Both the position numbers and the translations under genes were made by a program. Shown here in pieces: positions 26,125 to 35,379 of a stretch of 64,000 nt of DNA. Source of the stretch: Pedobacter sp. KBW06 (GTDB lineage: Bacteria > Bacteroidota > Bacteroidia > Sphingobacteriales > Sphingobacteriaceae); the NCBI RefSeq assembly GCF_003852525.1, contig NZ_QAJL01000003.1:1580061-1644060 (forward strand), given 5' to 3'. The notes below the pieces were generated by a model. The model did no database searches. It was not told where the DNA came from and worked only from the letters and a program-made list of their open reading frames with translations. Positions within the stretch are counted from its first letter, which is position 1. The number at the start of each line of letters is the position of its first letter.

Positions 26125-27753
26125 ATGAAATTCTTCATAAATGAAACTGATCAGATTGTAAACGAAGCGATAGAAGGATTATTAACCAATCCGAAATTAG
26201 CCAGACTGGACTCCTTTCCTGAAGTAAGGGTGGTGATCCGCAAAGGCTGGGATAAATCAAAAGTGGCCATCATCTCTGGTGGTGGCTCCGGACACGAACC
26301 TGCGCATGCAGGCTTTGTTGGCAAAGGCATGTTAACCGCAGCCGTATGCGGAGATATCTTTGCTTCCCCGACAGTGGATGCGGTATTGTCTGCCATCCTT
26401 GCCGCTACCGGACCAAAAGGTTGTCTGCTAATTATAAAGAACTATACCGGCGACCGCCTCAATTTCGGTCTGGCAGCAGAACAGGCACGTGCACTGGGAT
26501 ATGAAGTTAAAACTGTTACCGTAGATGACGATATTGCACTCGGTAAAGAAGTAAAAAAAAGAGGCCTTGCAGGAACCCTGTTTGTCCATAAAATTGCCGG
26601 ACAGCTTGCTGAAGAAGGAAAATCTCTGGAAGAAATCGCTGCTATTGCCCAACAGGTGATTGACCAGACCGCTTCTATAGGCCTTTCTTTAACAGAATGC
26701 CAGCACTTAGGGCAGGAAACCAGTTCCCGGTTAAATGACAACCAGGTAGAACTTGGACTGGGAATCCATGGTGAACCCGGCATCGAAGTGATTCCTTATG
26801 CTAAAGCAGATCATCTAATGGCCCTGGCCATTGGAAAACTCGAAGCAAATTTACCAGACACAAATGGCCGTTATGCCATGATTTTCAACAATATGGGAAG
26901 CGTAAGCCCAATTGAAATGAGCCTGCTGGTCAACTCCTTCCGCAAAACAAAACTGGCCGCAAAAATAGATTACATGATTGGCCCGGCAGCCCTGATGTCT
27001 TCGATCAATATGAGTGGTTTTTCTGTATCCGTTTTATTGCTAAATCCGGCAATAGAAAAAGCTTTACTGGCAGAAGCGGAGCCCGTTGCCTGGCAGGTAC
27101 AAGCCTTTAAAAAACCTGCTGAAGTCAGCAGTCCAAAACTTCCGGAAACCATACCCTACTCAGCTTCAGCCAATGATCAGGTGTATCAGTTGATCAGCGA
27201 AGTGGCGCAGCTGCTGGTTTCTGTTGAAAAGGAAATCAATGCCCTGGATGCCAAAGTCGGCGATGGAGATGCAGGATCCACCTTTGCACTCACCGGCAGA
27301 AGATTGCTGAGCGTGATCGACAAACTTCCGCTCAATGATACCGGAAAGTTACTGCTCAGTATTGGCAGGATTCTGGCCAGAGAAGCCGGAGGGTCCAGCG
27401 GTGTCTTATTGTCCATCTTATTTACTGCTGCCGGAACGGCTTACACCAAATCTCCCGAACTGGGAAAATCACTCCTGGAAGGATTGCAAAAAGTAAAGGA
27501 TTATGGTGGTGCACAAACCGGCGACCGTACCATGATAGATGCCCTACAACCTGCTTTTGAATCGCTTGCCAATGGAGAAACAACGAAACTTGCCGCTCAA
27601 TATGCGCGTGAAGGCGCGGAACATACCAAGAGCATTATCAATACCAAATTCGGCCGTTCCTCCTACCTTTCTGAAGAAGTGTTGAGAAATGTCCCGGATC
27701 CCGGAGCCGAAGTGATCGCCAGGGTCTTTGAAAAGATTGCCTTACAAAATTAA
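26125..27753 (+). CDS. ATP-dependent dihydroxyacetone kinase (fused DhaK-DhaL)
   Basis: Single-chain kinase of 542 residues that phosphorylates dihydroxyacetone (or glyceraldehyde) to the glycolytic intermediate. The DhaK part (about 1-325) has the substrate loop SGGGSGHEPAHAGFVGKGM and the substrate-binding His in GLGIHGEPGIE near residue 214. The DhaL part (about 345-540) has the nucleotide-metal motif DAKVGDGDAGSTF and GGAQTGDRTMIDAL. Fusion means ATP, not PEP:PTS, is the phosphate donor. The next gene (serine hydrolase) begins 3 bases after its stop, so the two are likely one operon. Confidence 0.95.
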   Translation: MKFFINETDQIVNEAIEGLLTNPKLARLDSFPEVRVVIRKGWDKSKVAIISGGGSGHEPAHAGFVGKGMLTAAVCGDIFASPTVDAVLSAILAATGPKGCLLIIKNYTGDRLNFGLAAEQARALGYEVKTVTVDDDIALGKEVKKRGLAGTLFVHKIAGQLAEEGKSLEEIAAIAQQVIDQTASIGLSLTECQHLGQETSSRLNDNQVELGLGIHGEPGIEVIPYAKADHLMALAIGKLEANLPDTNGRYAMIFNNMGSVSPIEMSLLVNSFRKTKLAAKIDYMIGPAALMSSINMSGFSVSVLLLNPAIEKALLAEAEPVAWQVQAFKKPAEVSSPKLPETIPYSASANDQVYQLISEVAQLLVSVEKEINALDAKVGDGDAGSTFALTGRRLLSVIDKLPLNDTGKLLLSIGRILAREAGGSSGVLLSILFTAAGTAYTKSPELGKSLLEGLQKVKDYGGAQTGDRTMIDALQPAFESLANGETTKLAAQYAREGAEHTKSIINTKFGRSSYLSEEVLRNVPDPGAEVIARVFEKIALQN

Positions 27754-27755
27754 AC

Positions 27756-28826
27756 ATGAAAGTTAAACTGATCGTTTTCGCCTTATTGATATCAGGCACA
27801 TTTAAATCTTTTGCACAGGTAAAAAGTAAAGACCTTTTATCACAGCTGACAGACTCGGTAAAACATCCCGCCTTTAGCGGGGTTCACAGCATCTTAATTG
27901 TCAAAGGTAAGGACCTGCTGTATGAACAATATTTCAACGGATATGCCCGGGATTCGCTCCACGATACCCGTTCTTCTTTTAAATCCATCGCAAGCTTATT
28001 GATGGGCATTGCGATCGACAAGGGATTCATCAAAAGTACCTCACAAAAGATGCTGGATTTCTTCCCGGAATACCCTGCCTTGAAAAATGATCCCTTAAAA
28101 AAAGACATCACGATTCAGCAATTGCTGGACATGCGGGCAGGCTTTGATTGTGAAGAATTCAATGGCACAAAAGATTGCGAAGAACAGATGGAACTGACCA
28201 GAGACTGGGTAAAGTTTTCCCTGGAGGTTCCGATGAAACACCCGGCGGGAACAGTATGGTCTTACACTTCTATTGAGCCCGTCATCATTGGGGGAATTAT
28301 CCGGAAAGCCACTAAAATGTCGGTCACAGATTTCGCAAAAAAATACCTCTTTGCCCCCCTGCAAATCAGCAAATACCGGTGGACACTTGATGCTGCCGGA
28401 AATCCCAATACTGCGGGTTCCTTTTTTATCCGCCCTGTTGATATGATAAAGATCGGGCAAATGGTCCGTGACCAGGGAAAATGGAAAGGGAAACAGGTCA
28501 TTTCTAAAGAATGGATAAAAAAATCAACCGTCTGCGACATTCCCATTCCTGATTTCTCCAACATGAAATATAGCAAAAGCAAAACCGGAATTCCGCAGCC
28601 CACTTTTTATGGCAGTTACTGGTACCGGGAAAAGCTTAAAACCAAAAGCCTGGAGGAAGAAGTCCTGTTTGCCTCCGGTAACGGCGGACAATTTATGTTC
28701 ATCTCAAAAAAGCTGGACCTTGTAGTCCTGTTTAACCAGGGCTATTATGGCAATGCGAAAGCAAAAAGGGCTTTCGACCTTATGGTTCAGTACATTCTTC
28801 CCGCTTTCGAAGCCAAAACCAAATAG
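27756..28826 (+). CDS. Secreted class-C beta-lactamase-like serine hydrolase
   Basis: A 356-residue periplasmic protein with a signal peptide (1-20, ending KSFAQ) and a beta-lactamase/penicillin-binding-like fold. The SxxK catalytic motif lies in TRSSFKSIASLLMGIAI near residue 70, a Tyr-containing second motif in TVWSYTSIEPV, and a third in FASGNGGQFMFI. Such enzymes act as D-aminopeptidases, esterases or beta-lactamases; sequence alone does not tell. It starts 3 bases after the dihydroxyacetone kinase stop, so cotranscription is likely although a metabolic link is not evident. Confidence 0.88.
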   Translation: MKVKLIVFALLISGTFKSFAQVKSKDLLSQLTDSVKHPAFSGVHSILIVKGKDLLYEQYFNGYARDSLHDTRSSFKSIASLLMGIAIDKGFIKSTSQKMLDFFPEYPALKNDPLKKDITIQQLLDMRAGFDCEEFNGTKDCEEQMELTRDWVKFSLEVPMKHPAGTVWSYTSIEPVIIGGIIRKATKMSVTDFAKKYLFAPLQISKYRWTLDAAGNPNTAGSFFIRPVDMIKIGQMVRDQGKWKGKQVISKEWIKKSTVCDIPIPDFSNMKYSKSKTGIPQPTFYGSYWYREKLKTKSLEEEVLFASGNGGQFMFISKKLDLVVLFNQGYYGNAKAKRAFDLMVQYILPAFEAKTK

Positions 28827-28829
28827 CGC

Positions 28830-29351
28830 CTATTTCAAATCAAGCTTCATCAGAAAATCGGTTTGTTCATCTCCTCCCAATTTAAAAACATGGGTACCGA
28901 ATTGAACAAACCCATTTTTTTGATAAAAAGCGATTGCCTTCCCGTTTTCTTCCCATACGCCAAGCCAGATGTAGGCTTTACCCGCTTTTCTGGCAATTGC
29001 GATGCTGTGTTCAAAAAGAAGCTGTCCGATTTTCATCCCCTGAAACTCCTGCAACACATAAATCCTCTCGATCTCCAAACCCTGCTCCATATTTGGTTCC
29101 GTTTGCGACAACCCGGTATTTACTTTTAAATAACCGGCAGGCTGATCCCCGAGCCATACCAGATGGAATCCGGAATCGGGGTTATTGATTTGGGCCAGTA
29201 AACTTTCCAGACCAAAGTCTTTATCAAGATAATGCTGCATGTTCTCTGCCGTATTCTGTGCAGCATAAGTTTCCAGAAAGGTTTTTCTGCTGATCTCCTG
29301 CAACAGCGCAACATCTGAGGCTTCGACCTTTTTAAATCGGGTATTCATCAA
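28830..29351 (-). CDS. GNAT-family N-acetyltransferase
   Basis: A 173-residue cytosolic acetyltransferase. The acetyl-CoA-binding motif A is EIERIYVLQEFQGMKIGQLLFEHSIAIARK, with the pyrophosphate loop QGMKIG, and the C-terminal block AIAFYQKNGFVQFGTHVFKLG is typical of the family. The ordered GNAT fold (ETYAAQNTAENMQHYLD near the start) resembles spermidine/aminoglycoside acetyltransferase relatives, but the substrate is unknown. Convergent with the serine hydrolase. Confidence 0.9.
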   Translation of the reverse strand: MMNTRFKKVEASDVALLQEISRKTFLETYAAQNTAENMQHYLDKDFGLESLLAQINNPDSGFHLVWLGDQPAGYLKVNTGLSQTEPNMEQGLEIERIYVLQEFQGMKIGQLLFEHSIAIARKAGKAYIWLGVWEENGKAIAFYQKNGFVQFGTHVFKLGGDEQTDFLMKLDLK

Positions 29352-29481
29352 GTAATGACAATTTATGTAAAGGATAAAGGGTATAAGGCAAAAACTCCTG
29401 ATTTAGTAAATATAAATCCTGAATTGATAAACAGGGCTGATCCTGCTCCCTGTACTTTTACAAAAATCGCATAATGAATTC

Positions 29482-29913
29482 ATGGAAACAAGAACCCGCA
29501 TCATTACCATCTTCACTTATATCGTAAGGGCCTTACTGGCTTACGTTTATATTCCTCACGGACTGGAAAAACTCTATACCAAAATCAATGTACAGGAATA
29601 TATTGATTTCAAGCTCGGCCAGGACTTCATCAACTTCTACCTGATCTGGGAAAAAAGCGGATACATCTGGATCATTGGCATCGCGCAATTCCTTGGCGGA
29701 TTGTTCCTCCTGTTTAAAAGGACCTATCTTTTCGGAGCGGTATGGCTGCTTCCCATCTCTATCGGCATGTTTTGCTGTCATGTATTCATCTCTCATGCTG
29801 AAGAGTTCCTGATCTTCGATGCACTGGTACTGGCCCTTAATCTTTACCTCATTTTATTGCATTTCCGCTCATTGACAAACACCTTTTTTAAGCCACAAAA
29901 TACCTGGATCTAA
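29482..29913 (+). CDS. DoxX-like small membrane protein
   Basis: A 143-residue membrane protein with four hydrophobic segments (about 8-27, 55-77, 83-102, 108-127). The N-terminal VRALLAYVYIPHGLEKL and the GIAQFLGGLFLL segment resemble the DoxX/DoxD-like superfamily. The function is unknown. The next gene, a siderophore-interacting protein, starts 46 bases downstream on the same strand and may be cotranscribed. Confidence 0.7.
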   Translation: METRTRIITIFTYIVRALLAYVYIPHGLEKLYTKINVQEYIDFKLGQDFINFYLIWEKSGYIWIIGIAQFLGGLFLLFKRTYLFGAVWLLPISIGMFCCHVFISHAEEFLIFDALVLALNLYLILLHFRSLTNTFFKPQNTWI

Positions 29914-29959
29914 GCCCCGGAATAAAATACCTCTGTCAGAACTCATTAAATAATTTGAT

Positions 29960-30682
29960 ATGCCCAGAATGCCCAAATGGTTAGCTGATTTTTCAGAAAA
30001 AACGTTTAAAGCAGCTTACAAACAAACCGTGATTACTGAAGTTGAATATTATGCCCCTAAGCTAAAAAGAATAAGGTACCAGGGCGATGCACTCAAAAGC
30101 ATCGAATGGAAACCCGCACAGGAAGTGGAGTTCAGGGTTACCGATACCGAATACCGGCACTATACCCCTATGTACTGGAACAAAGAAAAAGGATATACCG
30201 ATGTCTTGTTCTACCTTCATGGTAAAGGTCCCGGAAGCTCATGGGCATCCGAATTGAAAGTAAATGACGAGCTCCTCCTGATTGGTCCCGGTGGAAAATT
30301 TATCATCCCGGACAACAGTTCGCAAATTGTCATGATGGGTGATGAAACAACATTGAGCACTTTCTATGGCATGCAACAGCAACTGCCGGGGGGAGTAACC
30401 AATATCCATTGCCTCATCGAATGTGAAGCCGAAGCGATGGGCTGGCCGGAAAAGATTGGCATGAAGGCCATTCCCCTGCAAACCATCCCCTCATTTCCGG
30501 GAAGAATCCAGGAAGAATGGCTTCGGCAGCACCTCCACACGGCCGATTCTGCTACGGCTTACTTCCTGAGCGGCAATGCCAATACCATAAAAAATCTGCG
30601 CCGCATCCTGGTCTCCACCGGAGTTCCAGGTGCACAAATCAGGATGAAACCCTATTGGCTGCAGGGAAAAAAAGGCCTTTAG
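29960..30682 (+). CDS. Siderophore-interacting FAD-binding protein
   Basis: A 240-residue cytosolic flavoprotein of the SIP/ViuB family, which reduces ferric siderophores to release iron. The FAD-binding beta barrel contains YRHYTPMYWNKEKGYTDVLFYLHGKGPGSSWASEL (RxYT-like motif and GPGS), and the NAD(P)H-binding domain begins with MMGDETTLSTFYGMQQQL, the family's GDET motif. The C-terminal domain ends in RMKPYWLQGKKG, also typical. It overlaps the convergent VOC gene by four bases. No siderophore-synthesis genes are near. Confidence 0.9.
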   Translation: MPRMPKWLADFSEKTFKAAYKQTVITEVEYYAPKLKRIRYQGDALKSIEWKPAQEVEFRVTDTEYRHYTPMYWNKEKGYTDVLFYLHGKGPGSSWASELKVNDELLLIGPGGKFIIPDNSSQIVMMGDETTLSTFYGMQQQLPGGVTNIHCLIECEAEAMGWPEKIGMKAIPLQTIPSFPGRIQEEWLRQHLHTADSATAYFLSGNANTIKNLRRILVSTGVPGAQIRMKPYWLQGKKGL

Positions 30683-31107
30683 CCCGTCTGTTGCTGACGC
30701 TGATCAAAATGCAGCAACCAATTGTTTCCATACCGGTCCTTCAGGTCGCCAAACAAAGCTCCCCAGAAACTATTTTCCAAAGGATGGGTCGCTGTACCTC
30801 CCACTGCAAGACGTTCATAGCAACTGCGGACTTCAGCTTCCGTACTGCAATTGAGCATCATGGAAACGGCATTTCCCTTCAGCAGGCCTTCGCTTCCCAC
30901 CATATCTGAGGCCATAATCCTGATCAGTCCATTGGTCAGTGTAGCATGTAAAATATAACCTTTCATCTCTTCCGGCATCTTTTCTGATAGCGGCGATGTT
31001 CCAATGGTTTGAAAGCTCAGTTCTCCACCCAGGCAGGACTGGTAGAAAGTCATCGCCTCCCTGCAATTGCCTGCAAAAGTGAGATAGGAGTAGATAGATG
31101 TCATCAT
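30679..31107 (-). CDS. VOC/PhnB-like family protein
   Basis: A 142-residue protein of the vicinal-oxygen-chelate (glyoxalase/PhnB-like) superfamily. Marks are YLTFAGNCREAMTFYQSCLGGEL at the start and the C-terminal SFWGALFGDLKDRYGNNWLLHFD, as in YjdN/PhnB homologues often called 3-demethylubiquinone-9 methyltransferase-like. The start may be ATG 31107 or the adjacent ATG 31104. Activity unknown. Its stop TAA shares bases with the convergent SIP gene stop. Confidence 0.9.
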   Translation of the reverse strand: MMTSIYSYLTFAGNCREAMTFYQSCLGGELSFQTIGTSPLSEKMPEEMKGYILHATLTNGLIRIMASDMVGSEGLLKGNAVSMMLNCSTEAEVRSCYERLAVGGTATHPLENSFWGALFGDLKDRYGNNWLLHFDQRQQQTG

Positions 31108-31235
31108 GATTAAAATAAATTACCGGTTCAAACTTAACAGGAAGTGGCAAAAAACATCTTGTGTGAAAACGACAATTAAAGGGGTTGTTTACGACAATAA
31201 AACACGATATATTTGATATCAAATCGAATGCACAG

Positions 31236-32216
31236 ATGAAACATATTTCAATTTTAGTTCCTGAAACAGCCGTCATCGAATCTATTGCCGATCCGGGTTA
31301 CCTCTTCAGGATGGTCAATGAGTTTCTGGAATCTTCGGGAAAGCCGGCCCTGTTTCATGTACAACTGGTGGGTTTATCCAAAGAGACCAGATTGAACAAC
31401 AGCCTCTTTTCTGTCCACGCGGATCAATTGATTACTGAAGTCAAAAAAACAGACCTGATCTTTATTCCCGCATTGAGCGGACATATGAAAACCGCTTTGG
31501 AGCTGAACAAAGACTTCCTTCCATGGATCATTGACCATTACCATAAAGGAGCTGAAGTCGCTTCCCTCTGCATCGGTGCTTTCCTGCTCGCTTCTACAGG
31601 TTTGCTGAAAGGAAAGCAATGTTCTACCCATTGGCTTCATGCCACAGAATTCCGGGAAATGTTTCCTGATGTCACCCTGGTTGATGGCAGCATCATTACC
31701 GAAGAGCAACGCATCTACTCCAGTGGGGGCGCCAATTCCTATTGGAACTTACTGCTTTATCTGGTAGAGAAATATACCGACCGCGATACGGCAATTCTGG
31801 CTTCCAAATTTTTCGCTATTGATATAGACAGGGAAAGTCAGGCTGCATTTATGATGTTCCAGGGGCAGAAAGACCATGAAGACATCGAGATTAAAAAGGT
31901 TCAGGAATTTATAGAAAGTAACTATCAGGATAAAATTACCGTAGACCAGCTGGCCGGCATGTCTGCTCTGGGCAGAAGAAGTTTTGAGCGAAGGTTCAGT
32001 AAAGCCACCAACAATACCGTAGTGGAATACATCCAGAGGGTAAAAATTGAAGCCGCAAAAAGAAGTTTTGAAAGCAGTAGAAAGAACATTACCGAAGTGA
32101 TGTTCGATGTGGGGTATACGGATACGAAAGCCTTCCGCGACGTGTTTAAAAAGATTACCGGCTTAACCCCGATAGAGTACAGGAATAAGTATAACAAGCA
32201 GGCCGTAATGGCTTAA
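31236..32216 (+). CDS. GlxA-type AraC family regulator (DJ-1/PfpI + HTH)
   Basis: A 326-residue transcription regulator, taking the ATG at 31236 (MKHISILVPETAVIESIAD) rather than an upstream non-homologous start. Residues 1-190 form a DJ-1/PfpI (glutamine-amidotransferase-like) domain with VASLCIGAFLLASTGLL at the nucleophile elbow (Cys). The C-terminal 100 residues are an AraC DNA-binding domain with two helix-turn-helix units (KITVDQLAGMSALGRRSFERRF and NITEVMFDVGYTDTKAFRDVFKK). A second AraC gene starts 11 bases downstream in the same direction, and the VOC gene diverges, so it may be the target. Confidence 0.92.
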   Translation: MKHISILVPETAVIESIADPGYLFRMVNEFLESSGKPALFHVQLVGLSKETRLNNSLFSVHADQLITEVKKTDLIFIPALSGHMKTALELNKDFLPWIIDHYHKGAEVASLCIGAFLLASTGLLKGKQCSTHWLHATEFREMFPDVTLVDGSIITEEQRIYSSGGANSYWNLLLYLVEKYTDRDTAILASKFFAIDIDRESQAAFMMFQGQKDHEDIEIKKVQEFIESNYQDKITVDQLAGMSALGRRSFERRFSKATNNTVVEYIQRVKIEAAKRSFESSRKNITEVMFDVGYTDTKAFRDVFKKITGLTPIEYRNKYNKQAVMA

Positions 32217-32227
32217 CAACAGCTCCT

Positions 32228-33016
32228 ATGCAAATCTTCCCATCCCCTCATCTTTCCAATATGATCAAACACTTTCTCATTATCGAAAGTGATCATGTGG
32301 AACTGATGGAACATCATTTTTTTCCGGATGGCAATTCGGGGATGGTTTTTCATTATGGAGATCCCTTTGTTCAGCATCCCGGGAGCTTTATCTATGGACA
32401 GGTGAGCAAATTCAGGCGCATCCGGTCGGCGGGTAAAATTGGAATGCTCGTGGTCGTCTTTCAGCCTCATGGAAGCCATCTGCTGCTGGGAATTCCCGCC
32501 AGTGAGCTCAGCGACGAAATTTGTACCCTGACTGACTTCTGGGGCGCTGAAGCCCGGATTTTAGAAGATCAGGTCCTCCATGCAGCCGACAATTCGAAGC
32601 GGATTGAAATTCTGGAAGACTTTCTGAGTAAAAAATTAAGCAGCTGCCTGGAGACAGATCCGCTGATCCGGCAAAGTCTGGAACTGATTTATAGCCATCA
32701 CGGCTTAACGCCGATAAATGAATTGAATCAACTACTCCAGGTCAGCGAACGGCAGCTGGAAAGAAAATTCAAAGAGCACATCGGAGTTTCTCCTAAAAAC
32801 TTCTCCAATATTATCCGTTTACAGTTCTTTTTAAAGCTGTTCCGGACTAAGTCCCCGGAGCAAAGCCTCACTGACATTGGGCACGAAAGTGGTTATTACG
32901 ACCAGGCGCACCTCATCCGGGAGTTTCGGAAAAATGTAGGGCTCAGTCCCGGTCAGTACATCTTTAAAACAAACCGCCTGGCGGTCAACCTCGTCCAGCT
33001 TCCCCCTCTTTTATAA
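32228..33016 (+). CDS. AraC family transcriptional regulator
   Basis: A 262-residue regulator. The N-terminal 150 residues have the pattern of the DUF6597-type sensor domain (FPSPHLSNMIKHFLIIESDHVELMEHHFFPDGNSGMVFHYGDPF). The C-terminal AraC domain reads GLTPINELNQLLQVSERQLERKFKEHIGVSPKNFSNIIRL, then LTDIGHESGYYDQAHLIREFRKNVGLSPGQY, both HTHs intact. It starts 11 bases after the GlxA-type gene and is probably in the same transcript. The ligand is unknown; a nitrilase-like gene follows after a 120-base gap. Confidence 0.92.
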   Translation: MQIFPSPHLSNMIKHFLIIESDHVELMEHHFFPDGNSGMVFHYGDPFVQHPGSFIYGQVSKFRRIRSAGKIGMLVVVFQPHGSHLLLGIPASELSDEICTLTDFWGAEARILEDQVLHAADNSKRIEILEDFLSKKLSSCLETDPLIRQSLELIYSHHGLTPINELNQLLQVSERQLERKFKEHIGVSPKNFSNIIRLQFFLKLFRTKSPEQSLTDIGHESGYYDQAHLIREFRKNVGLSPGQYIFKTNRLAVNLVQLPPLL

Positions 33017-33136
33017 GCGGATTGTAAAGCTCCTGTTCCTGTCGGCTTTGTACAATTTCCTTTGCTTATTTTCCAATACGTTTGCCTTCATATCTTTTCC
33101 TGTTACCGCAACAGGCATTATTAAATAAAAATCAAG

Positions 33137-34090
33137 ATGATGAAAACATTGAAAATTGCAACCGCACAATTTGAAAACCGCAGCGGCGACAAGGCCTATA
33201 ACCTGGAACGCATCAATGAACTCTCTGCCCGCGCGGCAGCCTCAGGAGCCGATGTCATTTCCTTTCATGAGTGCAGCATTACCGGATATACCTTTGCCAG
33301 AACCCTCAGCAAAGCACAGATGCTGGAACATGCAGAGTTGATCCCCGATGGCCCTTCTATCCAGAAACTAAAAGAAATTGCGGCTGAACATCAGATTGTA
33401 GTGCTGGCAGGATTGTTCGAAAAAGACAGCAATGATGATCTTTTTAAGGCCTATGTAGCTGTAGACAAGAACGGGCTCATCGCCAAATACAGAAAACTGC
33501 ATCCTTTTATTAACCCGCACCTGAAACCCGGGAATGAATATGTCACCTTTGATCTTTTCGGATGGACATGCAGCATCCTGATCTGTTATGATAACAACAT
33601 TATTGAAAATGTCAGGGCAACGACCTTAATGGGTGCACAGATCATCTTTATGCCCCATGTCACGATGTGTACCCCTTCTACCCGTCCGGGTGCAGGCTTT
33701 GTCGCACCTGAATTATGGGAAAACAGGGCAAATGACCCAACCTCTCTGCGTGCGGAATTTGATGGCCTGAAAGGCAGGGCATGGCTGATGAAGTGGCTTC
33801 CTGCCAGAGCTTACGACAATGCGGTTTACGCCATTTTCTCCAATCCGATAGGCATGGATGACAATCAGCTGAAGAACGGATGTTCCATGATTATTGATCC
33901 TTACGGTGATGTAATTGCAGAATGCCGCGAGCTGGGCAATGACATTGCCATCGCTTCAATTACGCCGGATAAGCTGGAAAAGGCCGGTGGGTTCCGCTAT
34001 AAAAATGCGCGCAGGCCCGACCTGTACCGGGACATCATCGGACAGGAGCATGAACCAAACCAGCAGGTTACCTGGATGACCAAAGCCTGA
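33137..34090 (+). CDS. Carbon-nitrogen hydrolase (nitrilase superfamily amidase)
   Basis: A 317-residue cytosolic amidase with the complete catalytic triad: Glu45 (ISFHECSITGYT), Lys120 (KYRKLHPF) and Cys150 (SILICYDNNIIENVR). Such enzymes hydrolyse amides, N-carbamoyl amines or nitriles; the SILICYDNN elbow and overall length resemble aliphatic-amidase/N-carbamoylputrescine-amidase relatives, and the substrate is unknown. The second methionine (33140) is an equally good start. It is followed by a hairpin terminator and preceded by two AraC regulators, which might control it. Confidence 0.92.
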   Translation: MMKTLKIATAQFENRSGDKAYNLERINELSARAAASGADVISFHECSITGYTFARTLSKAQMLEHAELIPDGPSIQKLKEIAAEHQIVVLAGLFEKDSNDDLFKAYVAVDKNGLIAKYRKLHPFINPHLKPGNEYVTFDLFGWTCSILICYDNNIIENVRATTLMGAQIIFMPHVTMCTPSTRPGAGFVAPELWENRANDPTSLRAEFDGLKGRAWLMKWLPARAYDNAVYAIFSNPIGMDDNQLKNGCSMIIDPYGDVIAECRELGNDIAIASITPDKLEKAGGFRYKNARRPDLYRDIIGQEHEPNQQVTWMTKA

Positions 34091-34110
34091 TCCCCTATCG
34101 ATCAAAACAT

Positions 34111-34143
34111 AAAAGGGGCAGTATAAATTATCCTGCCCCTTTT
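34111..34143 (+). terminator. Rho-independent terminator
   Basis: 11-bp perfect stem (34111-34121 with 34133-34143), an 11-base loop, with A4 at the left and T4 at the right. It lies 20 bases after the nitrilase gene and just before the convergent META gene stop, and can serve both. Confidence 0.9.
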
Positions 34144-34166
34144 ACATCTGTTCTATTATAAATCGC

Positions 34167-35240
34167 TTATCTGGTCAGTCCAAACATCAATACCAGGTGA
34201 TTGTTCTGGTAAAGGTTTAAGGTCTGGTCAGCGACATCAAAGCTGAAATCTTTAGTTCCCAATATGCTCAGAAACTTATTTTCCAAAGCACTCAGTTTTT
34301 GATCTAAACAAGCACGACGGGTACTTGCTGCCGGACCAAAAGCAATGGTCTTGCTTCCTGCTTCGTAAGCACCAACGTAGTTGTTACAACCAGAGTTGCC
34401 ATTGAAACGTTTCTCTGCAAGGTTGAAGTTGATCGTTACCGGTGATTCGGTCTGGGTCTCTCCGTTCATTTGAATCAGTCTCCATTTATTACGTCCAATA
34501 AACTTCCAGATGTCATTTGAGCCATCGTCTGCCGCTCCTTTTCCGTTACTGAATTCTAAAGCTTTTACGCCTCCTTTATAGAAAACCATGGTATTGCCAT
34601 TGTTTGCAACCCTGAAAGTCTTAGTGTTTAATGTTTCTGTAAATTCATGCTCCAGTTTATTCACTTTTTCATCCGGACAAGCCATTAATGTAGAAGCTAC
34701 ATTTCCTATCGTGATCAGCTTACTTTTCTGATCGTAACTGAAAGCACCAAAGATGCCGTTACATCCTCCGGAACCAGAAAACTTATTGCCTTTAGGATCT
34801 AAAGACAGGTGAATTCTACCTCCTTCTACCGCTTTTCCATTCATGTTCACTAAAGTCCATTTTTGATTTGCAACAGCGGCAAGCGGATCTTTGCCGGCAT
34901 TATTAACTGCTATTTTCTGCTTTTTGATTACCTTTTTTAATTTGTAGGTATAAATGGACGCATCGGCAGGTACATTCTTTCTTTTAGTACGAATTACAGA
35001 AAGCGTATAACGGTAACCTTCCTGATGTTTGAAGCCTTCAATCTCTCCGTAAAATAACTCCCAGTTTTTACTATTCTTATATTTTACCTGTAAACAATTC
35101 ATTGGGGCAACTCCCGTGCAGGAAGCCCTGTCTTCCTTCACCATCAGTCTGATAACTTCAGCTGCCATAGTGCTGGAAATACTTCCGAGAACGATTAATA
35201 AGGACAAAATTCCCTTTTTTGTAATGATACTTTTTAACAT
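34167..35240 (-). CDS. Periplasmic DUF4377 protein with two META (HslJ-like) domains
   Basis: A 357-residue secreted protein: signal peptide 1-26 (ending STMAAE), a DUF4377 domain near 27-105 (KEDRASCTGVAPMNCLQVKY with Cys pair, and SKNWELFYGEIEGFKHQ), then two META/HslJ-type domains near 120-230 and 245-355, each with a GGCNGIFG or NSGCNNYVG Cys-containing turn and an acidic strand. The tandem META domains are nearly equal in layout and presumably arose by duplication. META domains are linked to heat-shock/outer-membrane stress and drug resistance. The terminator at 34111 serves it as well as the nitrilase gene. Confidence 0.9.
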   Translation of the reverse strand: MLKSIITKKGILSLLIVLGSISSTMAAEVIRLMVKEDRASCTGVAPMNCLQVKYKNSKNWELFYGEIEGFKHQEGYRYTLSVIRTKRKNVPADASIYTYKLKKVIKKQKIAVNNAGKDPLAAVANQKWTLVNMNGKAVEGGRIHLSLDPKGNKFSGSGGCNGIFGAFSYDQKSKLITIGNVASTLMACPDEKVNKLEHEFTETLNTKTFRVANNGNTMVFYKGGVKALEFSNGKGAADDGSNDIWKFIGRNKWRLIQMNGETQTESPVTINFNLAEKRFNGNSGCNNYVGAYEAGSKTIAFGPAASTRRACLDQKLSALENKFLSILGTKDFSFDVADQTLNLYQNNHLVLMFGLTR

Positions 35241-35327
35241 TGTGTGTGTATTTATATTGTGTTTTTAACCTTTGTCCATTTAACCGGACGTCAGTATGCT
35301 TACAATTCTCACACCAAATTCGAAACA

Positions 35328-35360
35328 AAAAGGGCGGCCACCATTGGTGACCGCCCTTTT
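35328..35360 (-). terminator. Rho-independent terminator after the DUF4198 gene
   Basis: 10-bp stem (35328-35337 with 35351-35360) enclosing a smaller 4-bp inner hairpin; minus-strand T-run after it. It ends transcription of the PepSY/DUF4198 pair before the META gene. Confidence 0.88.
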
Positions 35361-35379
35361 CAGGAGCTTCAAAGTTCAA

